From the NCBI GenBank assembly GCA_008501765.1, contig QQUE01000015.1, positions 1 to 64,000 on the forward strand: 64,000 bases of DNA. Direction: 5' to 3'. The position numbers were made by a program, and so were the translations under genes. A model generated the notes under the pieces. That model searched no databases, had not been told where the DNA came from, and saw nothing but the letters and a program-made list of their open reading frames with translations. The stretch is from Calditrichota bacterium. GTDB taxonomy: Bacteria > Zhuqueibacterota > Zhuqueibacteria > Zhuqueibacterales > Geothermadaptataceae. This document shows positions 45,921-55,944 of this stretch, piece by piece (position 1 is the stretch's first letter; each line of letters begins with the position of its first letter).

Positions 45921-48900
45921 CTATTCCCAGTATTCATCCCAGCTTTTGATATGGAGCTCGTCGTCTGATTTCATCAGCACAGCTTCGAGAAAGCGGCGGG
46001 CGAGGCGGCCCTCGGTGATTAGTGGCACGGCAAAATCCACGGCCTTGCGGCGGATGATATAGTCGTTGGTGAGCTCTTCTTCCTGGAAATTTTTCGGGAT
46101 ATTGATTACCAGATCAATTTTTCCTTCGCTGATATAATCGGCAGCATTGGGTTTCTTTTCTTTTAAAGGCCAGTGCAGCGTTTCGGCTTCGATGTCGTAT
46201 TGCTGCAGAAAGCGCACGGTGCCACCCGTTGCATAAAGTTTGATCCCCTTCGCATTAAGTTTACGCGCAACTGAAATAAAGTCCGGTTTTTGCTCCAATG
46301 GCCCTGCTGAGAGCAGCACCGATTTGATCTGTTTTTTAAATCCCACTGACAGCATGGCTTTTAAAAAGGCTTCCTGAAAATCATCGCCGAGACAGGCAAC
46401 TTCACCGGTTGAACTCATTTCCACGCCTAAGGTCGGATCAGCGCCGAGCAGGCGGGTAAACGAGAAGTGCGGCGCTTTCACACCAACGTATTCCAAGTCC
46501 ATGTAGGAGCGCTCCACCGGTGCCACTTCCTCGCCCAAAATCACCCGTGTGGCAATGTCGATGAAGTTGACGTTATAAACTTTAGAGACAAACGGAAAAC
46601 TGCGCGACGCCCGCAAATTGCATTCGATCACTTTCACTTTGTTATCGCGGGCGATAAATTGCATGTTGAACGGTCCGGTGATATGCAATGCTTTGGCTAT
46701 TTTCCGGGCGCTGACGCGAATTTGCCGCAGGGTTTCGATAAATGTGCGCTGCGGTGGCAAAACCAGGGTTGCATCGCCGGAATGCACGCCGGCATTTTCG
46801 ACGTGTTCGGAAATAGCATGGCACACCAGCTCGCCGTCTTTGGCGACGCCGTCAAATTCGATCTCTTTGGCATTTTCGATGAATTTACTGATGACCACCG
46901 GATGTTCCTGGGAAATATCCACGGCTTTGCTGAGAAACTTTTCCAGCTCACGGTCGTTGGAAGCCACCGCCATCGCGGAACCGCTCAAAACGTAGGATGG
47001 GCGGATGAGCACAGGGTATTCTACTTTTTCTGCAAAGCTTTTTGCCTCCGCCATCGAGCTTAATTCACTCCATTGCGGCTGATCAACACCAAGGGTGTCG
47101 AGCAGGCTGGAAAATTTATGTCGATCCTCTGCCTGGTCAATTTTTTTCGGGCTGGTGCCGAGTACACGCATGCCTGCCTCGTGAAATTTGAGCGCTAGAT
47201 TGTTGGGCGTTTGCCCGCCCATGGCGATAAGAATCCCGAGCGGGTTTTCTTTTTCGTAAATGTCGGCCACCGTTTCAAAGGTCAATTCTTCAAAATACAG
47301 GCGGTCACATTCATCGTAATCCGTGCTAACGGTCTCCGGATTATAATTTATCATCACCGTATTGTAGCCCATTTTTTTCAGCGTCATCACCGCATTGACG
47401 CAGCACCAGTCAAATTCCACCGAAGAGCCGATGCGATAAACGCCGGAACCCAGCACGATCACGGTTTTTTTCTGGCTGTCTCTGATGTCATTTTCTTCGC
47501 CATTGTAAGTCAGATAGAGAAAATTTGTGCGTGCCGGATATTCTGCAGCCAGCGTATCGATTTGTTTTACAACCGGTGCAATGCCATAATTTTTGCGCAT
47601 GGCGGCTACTTCACGGGCGCCAACATGCAGCATATCGGCGATTTGAATATCGGAAAAACCGACCTGTTTCGCGGCCAGCAAAGCGCTCTTCGGACAAATT
47701 CCCTTCGCGTAAACTTCAAGTTTTTCGCCGGTGTCGAACATATTTTTAATTTTATAGAGAAACCAGCGGTCGATGTGCGTCAGTGCATGAATTTCATTGA
47801 CGGACATCCCCATTTTCAGAGCAGCGGGGATGGCAAAAACCCGTTCGTCGGTGGGATTTTTCAGCTCTGATTCAATATCATCGAAGGTGATGTGTTCGTT
47901 TCCAATCAATCCGTCAACACCGATTTCCAGCATGCGCAGCGCCTTTTGCAGCGTCTCTTCAAAATTGCGCCCGATGGCCATTACCTCGCCCACCGATTTC
48001 ATGCTGGAGCCAATTTGCTTGGAAACCATACGAAATTTTTTCAGATCCCAACGGGGAATTTTCACCACGATATAATCCAGCGCCGGTTCAAAACAGGCCA
48101 TTGTCGTCTGCGTAACCGCGTTTTTCAAATCGACAAGACTGTGTCCAAGCGCTAATTTTGCAGCGATAAAAGCCAGCGGATATCCCGTCGCTTTGGAGGC
48201 AAGGGCGGAACTGCGGGAGAGGCGGGCATTGACTTCTATCACACGGTAATCATCCGATTTGGCGTCGAGTGCGTACTGAATATTGCATTCCCCGACGATG
48301 CCGAGATGGCGAATCACCCGGATAGCGATTTCACGCAGTTTGTGGTATTCGTGGTTGCTCAAAGTCTGGCTCGGAGCGACAACGATACTCTCGCCGGTGT
48401 GAATGCCCATGGGATCAAAATTTTCCATGTTGCATACGGTGATGCAATTGTCACAGCTATCGCGCATGACTTCGTACTCGACTTCCTTCCAGCCGTGCAG
48501 GTATTCTTCGACGAGAATTTGATTTGTGTAGGCAAATCCTTTCGATGCCAATTCGCGAACTTCTTCTTCGCTTTGGCATAATCCCGAACCCAATCCACCC
48601 AATGCATATGCGATGCGAATCATCACCGGATAGCCGATTTTTTCAGCGACTTCGACGGCAGCTTCAACACTTTCCACAGCGACGCTGCGAGGTACCTTTA
48701 CATCGATTTCTGCAAGTTTCTCGGCGAAAAGCTGGCGATCCTCTGTTTCTTCGATGACGGAAACTTGGGTGCCAAGTACAGCGATTTTATATTTTTCGAA
48801 AACTTTATTTTTCGCTAACTCGACACCGCAATTCAACGCAGTTTGCCCGCCAAATCCCAATAAAATTCCGTCGGGTTTTTCCTTCTCAATGATTTTTTCG

Positions 48901-49112
48901 ACGAAATAGGGCGTGACCGGTAGAAAATAAATTTTATCCGCCAAATGCTCAGAAGTCTGAATAGTTGCGATATTTGGATTTATCAGAACGGTTGCGATGC
49001 CTTCTTCTTTCAGCGCTTTTATTGCCTGGCTACCGGAATAGTCAAATTCACCGGCTTCGCCAATTTTTAGCGCCGAACTCCCGAGGATGACAACTTTTTT
49101 TATTGTTTGCAT
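45921..49112 (-). CDS. carB: Carbamoyl-phosphate synthase large subunit
   Basis: Makes carbamoyl phosphate from ammonia, bicarbonate and two ATP for pyrimidine and arginine synthesis. The 1063 aa include two carbamoyl-phosphate synthase halves, each with an ATP-grasp domain; both begin with a matching dinucleotide-like pattern (VVILGSSALKIGEAGEFDYS and TVIVLGSGVYRIGSSVEFDW). A C-terminal MGS-like allosteric domain follows (KLYATGGTVRFLQQYD). Length is normal and no key segment is missing. It follows carA by 170 nt on the same strand. The tandem array begins immediately after its TAG stop codon. Confidence 0.97.
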   Translation of the reverse strand: MQTIKKVVILGSSALKIGEAGEFDYSGSQAIKALKEEGIATVLINPNIATIQTSEHLADKIYFLPVTPYFVEKIIEKEKPDGILLGFGGQTALNCGVELAKNKVFEKYKIAVLGTQVSVIEETEDRQLFAEKLAEIDVKVPRSVAVESVEAAVEVAEKIGYPVMIRIAYALGGLGSGLCQSEEEVRELASKGFAYTNQILVEEYLHGWKEVEYEVMRDSCDNCITVCNMENFDPMGIHTGESIVVAPSQTLSNHEYHKLREIAIRVIRHLGIVGECNIQYALDAKSDDYRVIEVNARLSRSSALASKATGYPLAFIAAKLALGHSLVDLKNAVTQTTMACFEPALDYIVVKIPRWDLKKFRMVSKQIGSSMKSVGEVMAIGRNFEETLQKALRMLEIGVDGLIGNEHITFDDIESELKNPTDERVFAIPAALKMGMSVNEIHALTHIDRWFLYKIKNMFDTGEKLEVYAKGICPKSALLAAKQVGFSDIQIADMLHVGAREVAAMRKNYGIAPVVKQIDTLAAEYPARTNFLYLTYNGEENDIRDSQKKTVIVLGSGVYRIGSSVEFDWCCVNAVMTLKKMGYNTVMINYNPETVSTDYDECDRLYFEELTFETVADIYEKENPLGILIAMGGQTPNNLALKFHEAGMRVLGTSPKKIDQAEDRHKFSSLLDTLGVDQPQWSELSSMAEAKSFAEKVEYPVLIRPSYVLSGSAMAVASNDRELEKFLSKAVDISQEHPVVISKFIENAKEIEFDGVAKDGELVCHAISEHVENAGVHSGDATLVLPPQRTFIETLRQIRVSARKIAKALHITGPFNMQFIARDNKVKVIECNLRASRSFPFVSKVYNVNFIDIATRVILGEEVAPVERSYMDLEYVGVKAPHFSFTRLLGADPTLGVEMSSTGEVACLGDDFQEAFLKAMLSVGFKKQIKSVLLSAGPLEQKPDFISVARKLNAKGIKLYATGGTVRFLQQYDIEAETLHWPLKEKKPNAADYISEGKIDLVINIPKNFQEEELTNDYIIRRKAVDFAVPLITEGRLARRFLEAVLMKSDDELHIKSWDEYWE

Positions 49113-49282
49113 TTTATGATTCCACTTTTAATGGAGAACTTTTTCTATTAAATTTTTTATCGGTACCTGCCCACGCTTGCAATTGTAATCCTCTCGTTTT
49201 TGTAATCGAAAAGTTGGAGTACCAAGAGGAGGATTGAATAATACTTCCCAGTCCGGTTTTGACTTTGCTCAACTTTCGTGTT

Positions 49283-50338
49283 TTACAACATTCCGACAAA
49301 ATCATCGAATATAAAATTGGTGTCTACCGGTCCCGGAGATGCTTCCGGGTGAAATTGCACGCTCATAAACGGTCGTGAATTATGACGAATTCCTTCGTTA
49401 GTGCCGTCATTGGCATTAAAAAACCAGGGCGACCAGCCATCGGGCAGGGTATTTTCATCAACTGCGTAACCGTGATTTTGCGAGGTGATAAAACAGCGTT
49501 TGCTGCCGACTTGAATACAAGGTTGGTTCTGGCTGCGATGACCGTATTTAAGTTTGTAGGTTCGGGCACCCGCTGCCAGGGCCAGTATATGGTTGCCCAT
49601 ACAAATTCCCAAAATTGGTTTGTCGGCGTCGAATAATTTTCGCACTGTTTGTACGGTTTTCTCAGCTTGCACCGGATCGCCGGGGCCATTGGAAATGAGC
49701 ACGCCATCAAATTCTTCCTTCTCTGCCGGCCAATTCCAGGGAACAACGTGCGCTTCAATTCCGCGCCCAACCAGCGAACGGATGATATTATTTTTACAGC
49801 CGCAATCGAGAACGAGAACACGTTTTTTGCCTGTCCCATAAATTTGCGGCACTTTGCGGCTGGCTTTGGCCACGAGATTCTCGCTGTTCGGATCAAAAAA
49901 CTCGAGGTATTCTTCGCGCATAATCAATTTCCCCAGCATTGATCCGCGACTGCGCAGCATTTGTGTCAGCTTCCGCGTATCAATTCCATAAATTCCGGGG
50001 ATATTTTGCTCGTGCAGCCAGGTATCGAGACTGGTTTCGGCGTTCCAATGGCTGTATTTTTTCGATAATTCTGAAACGATGAGGCCGTTAAGATGAATTT
50101 TTTCAGACTCAAAATATCGATGCATATTATCTATCAATGAATGATCGGAAATGCCATAATTACCAATCAGTGGATAAGTTAAAACAAGTATTTGGCCGGT
50201 ATAAGAAGGATCGGTGAGTGTCTCGGGATATCCCACCATTCCTGTATTAAAAACAACTTCTCCAATTGCAGATTCCGTTGCACCGAAGGCGGTTCCAAAT
50301 AGTATTGTTCCATCTTCGAGAATAAGTTTTGCACTCAT
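49283..50338 (-). CDS. carA: Carbamoyl-phosphate synthase small subunit
   Basis: Glutamine amidotransferase subunit that supplies ammonia to CarB. The 351 aa comprise the N-terminal CPSase_sm domain (ILEDGTILFGTAFGA) and a class I amidotransferase domain with the nucleophile Cys in LGICMGNHILA and the His/Glu pair in QFHPEASPGP. It is first in the carA-carB unit. The 170-bp spacer to carB is longer than usual and has no evident gene. Confidence 0.96.
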   Translation of the reverse strand: MSAKLILEDGTILFGTAFGATESAIGEVVFNTGMVGYPETLTDPSYTGQILVLTYPLIGNYGISDHSLIDNMHRYFESEKIHLNGLIVSELSKKYSHWNAETSLDTWLHEQNIPGIYGIDTRKLTQMLRSRGSMLGKLIMREEYLEFFDPNSENLVAKASRKVPQIYGTGKKRVLVLDCGCKNNIIRSLVGRGIEAHVVPWNWPAEKEEFDGVLISNGPGDPVQAEKTVQTVRKLFDADKPILGICMGNHILALAAGARTYKLKYGHRSQNQPCIQVGSKRCFITSQNHGYAVDENTLPDGWSPWFFNANDGTNEGIRHNSRPFMSVQFHPEASPGPVDTNFIFDDFVGML

Positions 50339-50618
50339 TTATATTGAGGTCTCCACTATAATGAAAAACGAATCTTGACAGGTAGATAAAAATTACCACG
50401 TATTTATGGAAGAAATACAAGCGGGAAAATCATCTGTTTATTTATCGACAGGTCGCTGAATAACAATGACTTAAATTTCTAAGAAAGAATTCGGTTAAAG
50501 AATAAAAAAATGAGGTAAAATGCAAGCGTAAATTCTGTGACAATTGGCGAGCAACGAAGACGGGACCGGAGCTTTGCGTTCGAAAGGCCGTCCGGAGATT
50601 TAGATATTATTTGAGGAA

Positions 50619-53216
50619 TTAATGCAGTGTTGGCTGATTGTGCAAAAGTGCTTTTTCCAGCGCTTTCACCAACTTATCTTCATTCAGAAATTCCTCTTCT
50701 TTGCCAAGTTCTTTATAAACCGCGCGCAAGCCACGATGGGCTTCAATATCATCCGGGGCAAACTCGAGTATTTTGCGATACCACTTGCCGGCCTTGTTAT
50801 AAAATTTCCGTTCCACCTGCACTTCTGCAAATTTTAACAGGAAAACACGGTCGCTATAAAAGCTTTTTCGAATATTGCGCAAAATGCTGTGCGCTGCTGT
50901 CAGATCGCCGGTTTTTTCTAACAGGAGTGCTTGATAATAGTCTAGTTTTTCAGAGGTCGGTGCTAATTCACGCGCTCTTTTGAGGTAAATATTCGCGGTT
51001 GAAACATCGCCTTTCATCAGGCCAGCCCGGAGCAAATTAATCCAGATATCCACAGAATCGCTGTTCAATTTTGCAGCCTGCAAAAAAGCACGCTCTGCTT
51101 CCGGCCATTGTTTTTGTAGAAAAAGGGCAATCCCGTAATTCGACCAGATTTGAAATTTATCTTCAGCCAGCCCATTATTATCAAAACTTTTCCGCTTTTG
51201 TTCTGCCAAAGAAAGGCGAATCAATTTTTCAGAGACTGTTTTTTGTTCGGTGTTGTGAGCGGAAGCGGAGTTAAGTCCAGTCGTTCCATCGGCACCTTTC
51301 ATTGTGAAAAGTGGTTCCGATTGTGACCGGCGATGGCGTTGTTTTAGACGAGTGGCAACCACCAGTTCCGGTCCACAATTTTCCGGTATTTGAAATTTAA
51401 AACTCACCAACTCCGAGGTCAGCGGCGCAATCCGATGATCGAAGCGCATTTTTCCGGCAGAAAATCCGTGCGGCCACTCAATTCGTTTTCCATTATCGTC
51501 CTCATAAAACGTACCCCAAAAATGGGCTTGCGGATCAATACGATTAAAATCATCCATGGCGCCGGATTTAAAAACTGTGCGCCCGAGATTATCCTCGACC
51601 ACAACCTGCAGCCAGGTATCGATGGATTCGCTGAAGCGGCCGGGGAAATCATGCCCAACTTCGTTTGACTGAACGAGAACATCCATCTGGATAGTGTTGC
51701 CGCGCTTAATATTGACTGCATCATCTTCAAAAAATGCCAGATTATGCAAATCAGAATTCTCATCCCCACTGCGAATTGCGACGACATCTATCTTGATTGG
51801 GCTAATGGTGTAGCGGTCAATGACGACCGAATTTGAGTCTTTCCGAGCAATTTCACGAACGTGGTAATTAAACGAATGATCGTGTACCGTGCCGTCTTTT
51901 GCTGCAGGATCTGCCATTTTCAGCCGCGGCATGTGGCAATCAGCACAATCGTGTTCACGAACAGAAAAAAAGGAATCTACACGATCGCCTGCAAACGGCC
52001 CTTTTTGCCATGAATCATAATTGTCCATGCCGCCGATGGCGAGATCGTTTGTCTGCCGGACAGCGCTGTTCAATTTATGACAACTTGAGCAGAATTCCGA
52101 GTTTTGGCGAGTCATGAATGGTTTGAGAAAGAAATTTTTATGGGGTTCCGGATCGACGTGAACCTTAAACGCGAACAAATCGCGAACTGTTTTGACCGTT
52201 GAAGACATATGGGCATAAGAGCGCGGCCGCTGCAGCACAAAGTCCCCATTTCCGAGTGTATTGTTGACTCTTTTCACCGCATGGCAGGCATTGCAGCCGA
52301 TCCGGGCGCTGGCGATATAGTGCTCTGAAAGCGAATCCACCGGAATTATCGATTCGTTTGACAGCAACAATCCCGGTGCATGGCAACCGGAACAAAAATT
52401 GACTGTTGATTGCTGGCCACGCTGCTGCAATGTCTGGATTGATGAGCGATACCATTTATTTTCAAGCGCCGACTGCCAGTGTGTCGATTTTTTCCATTGC
52501 GAATAAATACCTGTGTGGCAACCGCTTTGACCGCACGATTCCGAGTCATTTATAAAGTCTGTATCGATGACATCCGCCGAAGAAGTTGAAGCGGGACTGG
52601 CAAAAAAATGATTATAAACCTGCGCATCAGTCAGGCCGTACATCAAGTTTTTAGCGAGATCATTATTATGAATGTAGTGATTCAGCGTTGGAAAAACCCA
52701 GCGTACACCAAGGCCTAAAACCGGCAACATGCCAGCGATCACGAAAATGACCAGACCCCAGCGGCCGGCGTTGGTATAAACGTTATCCACACTTATTTGA
52801 TAGCCAGCACGGCGTACTGAACTGATTATTGCCAAACAACCAAAAACACTAAAACCGATATGTGAGTAGAAAATCCAGATTTCCCGGGACATCTTTCCCC
52901 GGAACAGAAGAATGAGGCCAAATAAAAAGCCCAACATTATCGTGGCAAAACCAAGATTTCCCATCAGCCGCCCAAAGCTTTTACCAAACTGTACATCCTG
53001 TTGTAAATATTTGAAGGTATAGCGGGTAAAAGGAATTATTATGGCGAGGCCAAGGAAAATATGAAACAGTACGTTGAGAAAATAAAAGGTGCTTACTTCA
53101 TTAAAAGTAAAAAGATATCCCGAGTTTGCCATGATGAGTAAAAATCCAATAACCAGATATTTTACCCAACGTGAACGGGGCTCTTTATAAATTTCATGGG
53201 GATGTCTTTTTTGCAT
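50619..53216 (-). CDS. Membrane multihaem cytochrome c fused to TPR repeats
   Basis: An 865-aa protein with about five transmembrane helices in residues 18-175. A periplasmic region with five haem motifs follows: CGQSGCH (228-234, four residues between the cysteines), CSGCH (275-279), CNACH (308-312), CSSCH (376-380) and CADCH (424-428). A beta-rich segment lies at about 470-650, and TPR repeats from about 690 to 850 (for example YGIALFLQKQWPEAERAFLQ). The haem part resembles the cytochrome c554-like multihaem families. Electron transfer between the quinone pool and periplasmic partners is likely, but substrate and partners are unknown. It stands alone. Confidence 0.82.
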   Translation of the reverse strand: MQKRHPHEIYKEPRSRWVKYLVIGFLLIMANSGYLFTFNEVSTFYFLNVLFHIFLGLAIIIPFTRYTFKYLQQDVQFGKSFGRLMGNLGFATIMLGFLFGLILLFRGKMSREIWIFYSHIGFSVFGCLAIISSVRRAGYQISVDNVYTNAGRWGLVIFVIAGMLPVLGLGVRWVFPTLNHYIHNNDLAKNLMYGLTDAQVYNHFFASPASTSSADVIDTDFINDSESCGQSGCHTGIYSQWKKSTHWQSALENKWYRSSIQTLQQRGQQSTVNFCSGCHAPGLLLSNESIIPVDSLSEHYIASARIGCNACHAVKRVNNTLGNGDFVLQRPRSYAHMSSTVKTVRDLFAFKVHVDPEPHKNFFLKPFMTRQNSEFCSSCHKLNSAVRQTNDLAIGGMDNYDSWQKGPFAGDRVDSFFSVREHDCADCHMPRLKMADPAAKDGTVHDHSFNYHVREIARKDSNSVVIDRYTISPIKIDVVAIRSGDENSDLHNLAFFEDDAVNIKRGNTIQMDVLVQSNEVGHDFPGRFSESIDTWLQVVVEDNLGRTVFKSGAMDDFNRIDPQAHFWGTFYEDDNGKRIEWPHGFSAGKMRFDHRIAPLTSELVSFKFQIPENCGPELVVATRLKQRHRRSQSEPLFTMKGADGTTGLNSASAHNTEQKTVSEKLIRLSLAEQKRKSFDNNGLAEDKFQIWSNYGIALFLQKQWPEAERAFLQAAKLNSDSVDIWINLLRAGLMKGDVSTANIYLKRARELAPTSEKLDYYQALLLEKTGDLTAAHSILRNIRKSFYSDRVFLLKFAEVQVERKFYNKAGKWYRKILEFAPDDIEAHRGLRAVYKELGKEEEFLNEDKLVKALEKALLHNQPTLH

Positions 53217-53443
53217 TCAAACCTCAGAAAACGATATTTACCAGAAAACCTTTAGCCGGTTCGAGTTTAGAATTTATTCAAATTTTAGAGATGAAGAATT
53301 ATTGCCGCTTTAACAATTTGGGAAGCGCAAGCAAATTGGCTGCATGAAATCCTTTGTTAAAAAGTACACCCTGAATGTTTTTTCTGCGCATGATTTACAC
53401 AGGAAAATCGCAAGTATTTTAGGATTTCTTCATAAATTCTCAT

Positions 53444-54484
53444 TTACACACATATTTTGTAGAGCCAATCTTTGTATATCCGGAATATCCTTCGATTGAA
53501 AAGCTGAATATGCGGCAAAGGAATTTTACCAAGACCACCGCGGCGGTTTCTGGCGAGCGAACTAAAATTATTTATGGTGTGGCGAATAAGTGAGAGTGTA
53601 AACATTTTATGATGCCGGACATCCGGATTGCCATAGCCTTCAAGAAACTTATTCTGCAGCAAATAAATTAGATTTTCGCGGAAAACTGGCTTATGGAGAA
53701 ATCCCTGCAAGCGATGGTAAAAATAAGTTAAATCCACATATGGCGAGCCTGTTTTATACGAGGTAAAATCAGTCAGCGTGATCTCGCCGTCCCGTACGAG
53801 CACGTTAAACGCTCCAAAATCGCTGTGCACACCGCAAACTTGACATTCATCATCTCCGACTTTTGGCACTTCTTTTTCGATAAATTTCAGCACCAGATTG
53901 CGATCTTTTTCTGTGAAAGGCGCCCGTTTATTTTTTACAAGCCGCTGCAAGCGAATATCCACATATTCGACGACCTCGCCAGGATCGAACACTTCTTCTG
54001 TGCGGGTGAATTCCTGCAACCGGGCCAACGCTTTGCCACTTTTAAAAACGTAATCCGCTAATTCGTCGTCATTGTTCGGGTTGGACCATTTCCGGCCATT
54101 TTTATCGATGAGGTCGCTGAGTGGCTTTCCCTTGCTTTCCCATGTAGCAACGGCGCCAAACTGGGGCAAAACAGCGAGCGGAGAAACAACATGCGTATCC
54201 GGCATCGAATCAAAAGCATGCTGCAGTTTTTGAGTTATATCAAATTCTGTCTGCAAACGGGCCAAATATTTATCCGCCATTTCCTGAAAATTATTCGGCA
54301 CTTTGAACATTTTTACCCAAAAGAAATCCGCCGATCCATTCTGTCCGGCCTGGATGCGATAAACCCGGCTGTATGGACGCCAGATTTTCTTCACCACTTT
54401 GAAGGTGCTGGAAACGCCATGCGGCAGGTATTTCGCCTGATTCTCACTTAAATCCGAAAGAACATTTTCAATGCCAATTTTCAT
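53444..54484 (-). CDS. Phosphotransferase-like (APH-fold) protein of the polysaccharide cluster
   Basis: A 346-aa kinase-like protein. The catalytic loop HSDFGAFNVL matches HxDx4N of aminoglycoside/choline kinase-fold proteins, and TDFTSYKTGSPYVDL follows as the metal-binding Asp segment. In polysaccharide loci such proteins can phosphorylate sugars or lipid carriers. An antibiotic-resistance role is not suggested by the context. It is the last gene of the minus-strand cluster and overlaps the glycosyltransferase by one base. Confidence 0.75.
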   Translation of the reverse strand: MKIGIENVLSDLSENQAKYLPHGVSSTFKVVKKIWRPYSRVYRIQAGQNGSADFFWVKMFKVPNNFQEMADKYLARLQTEFDITQKLQHAFDSMPDTHVVSPLAVLPQFGAVATWESKGKPLSDLIDKNGRKWSNPNNDDELADYVFKSGKALARLQEFTRTEEVFDPGEVVEYVDIRLQRLVKNKRAPFTEKDRNLVLKFIEKEVPKVGDDECQVCGVHSDFGAFNVLVRDGEITLTDFTSYKTGSPYVDLTYFYHRLQGFLHKPVFRENLIYLLQNKFLEGYGNPDVRHHKMFTLSLIRHTINNFSSLARNRRGGLGKIPLPHIQLFNRRIFRIYKDWLYKICV

Positions 54485-55899
54485 CAGTGTCCCAAAAGTT
54501 CGGCTAAAAGCTGGTGCAGTTCTTTGGTTTGATTGCGCCCGTTAAATTTATTGTACGCCCCGTTTAAATTGATCTGCAATTTATTCTGCCGCCATTTTTG
54601 AATAAGATTTTTCAGCTCATTTTTCAATGCATCAAAATCTTGTGGATCCACGACAGTGCCCAAGTGATAGTTTTTAACCAAATCCGCTGTCGCACCCGGA
54701 ATCGTTACTGCAAAAATATACTTTTTCAAAGCAATGTACTCAAATATTTTACCCGGAATACTGAGGTCGGTACCCGGTTGCAATGCGAGCAAAACATCCG
54801 CCCGTGATTGAAAACCCAACGCCTCTGCATGATTTACCGGCGGATAAACTTTTATTACTTCTTCGAGATGGGAGAGGCCGGAAAAACTGTTGTAGAGTTC
54901 ACGCGCAATTATTCCGACAAAACTGACCTCAATTTCTTCTTTCTTGATTGTACCATCTTCAATCACCTGATTGAGTGCCTGAAAAAATGCACCCGGATCG
55001 CGCATGCGATAAAGTGCTCCTGTGTGTGTGATACGCAATTTTTCCGGCAACGGCTCGTGACTGCCAAAATTAAAATTTTCGAAATCTTCGGGATCAAATC
55101 CATTGTTGATGACGGTAAATTTTTCACCCAATTTGCCTTTATAAAACTGGAGAAATTCCTTTTGGGCCCAATCCGTATTTAAAATTATTTTGTCGGCATT
55201 TTCGATAAACTTGCGCTCGAAAAAATGGATTGCCCGGCCACGAAATGTGCCACTCAATTCCTTCTTTTTCATCGGCGCCCTCGCCCATGGATCACGAAAA
55301 TCGGCTATCCAGGGTTTTTTTGAGATTTTTTTTAAAAGCAGGGCCACAAGATGGTCAGTAAACGGGGGGGCGGTAGAATAAATTATATTGAAGGCATTTT
55401 TCCGATGCAATCGCCAGCCACGCCACAAAGCGTACGGCAGCCAAAAGACTTCTTTGTCCGGCAGCGTGAACAGATCAAAGATAAAATCTTTAAAAACCTG
55501 TTTTTTAGATTTTTTATGGGCTTTTTTTTCCGGTTTTGTTTTCGCCGCAAGCGAAGACAATTCTGCATGGGTGATCGGTGCTATTGACTGCTGGTCGCGC
55601 TCATCTTTCAATGAGCCGGATTTATTTTTTCCCAATTTTACTTTTAGATTAAACAATTTGTACATGCCCTGAAAAACCGCTGTCCGCGAAATAGTCACAC
55701 CTTCGGGAATTTTGTTGTTTAAACCATGATCGATTGGCGTTTGCGGCGGATAATATTTTTCATCCGGCGTCAAAACGGAAATTTCCCAACCCAGTTCTTT
55801 CAGATAGCGGACAAAACGCACACTGCGATGCACCCCGGCACGCGCCATCGGAGGGTAAATAAATGCGATGGCTAATAATTTTTTATCAAACTCGGTCAT
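54484..55899 (-). CDS. Glycosyltransferase family 4-like protein
   Basis: A 471-aa GT-B glycosyltransferase. The N-terminal acceptor domain starts LLAIAFIYPPMARAGVHRSV, with ELGWEISVLTPD after it, and a C-terminal nucleotide-sugar domain has ALQPGTDLSIPGKIFEYIAL, the usual place of the donor-binding Glu. A basic insertion of about 40 residues (around 115-155) separates early segments. It transfers a sugar to a lipid- or polymer-linked acceptor; the sugar is unknown. Confidence 0.85.
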   Translation of the reverse strand: MTEFDKKLLAIAFIYPPMARAGVHRSVRFVRYLKELGWEISVLTPDEKYYPPQTPIDHGLNNKIPEGVTISRTAVFQGMYKLFNLKVKLGKNKSGSLKDERDQQSIAPITHAELSSLAAKTKPEKKAHKKSKKQVFKDFIFDLFTLPDKEVFWLPYALWRGWRLHRKNAFNIIYSTAPPFTDHLVALLLKKISKKPWIADFRDPWARAPMKKKELSGTFRGRAIHFFERKFIENADKIILNTDWAQKEFLQFYKGKLGEKFTVINNGFDPEDFENFNFGSHEPLPEKLRITHTGALYRMRDPGAFFQALNQVIEDGTIKKEEIEVSFVGIIARELYNSFSGLSHLEEVIKVYPPVNHAEALGFQSRADVLLALQPGTDLSIPGKIFEYIALKKYIFAVTIPGATADLVKNYHLGTVVDPQDFDALKNELKNLIQKWRQNKLQINLNGAYNKFNGRNQTKELHQLLAELLGH

Positions 55900-55944
55900 A
55901 TCATTCCTGTTTATTCATTTTGGTAAAGATTGTCCTGGCAAAAC

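Noticed and set aside
49114-49305. 63-codon minus-strand frame between carA and carB
   Set aside because: It overlaps the carA end, has no motif, and its composition is unlike the neighbouring genes.
53444-54484. Aminoglycoside-resistance phosphotransferase
   Set aside because: Only the general kinase-fold motifs are present, and the gene is embedded in a polysaccharide cluster, so a resistance role is not supported.
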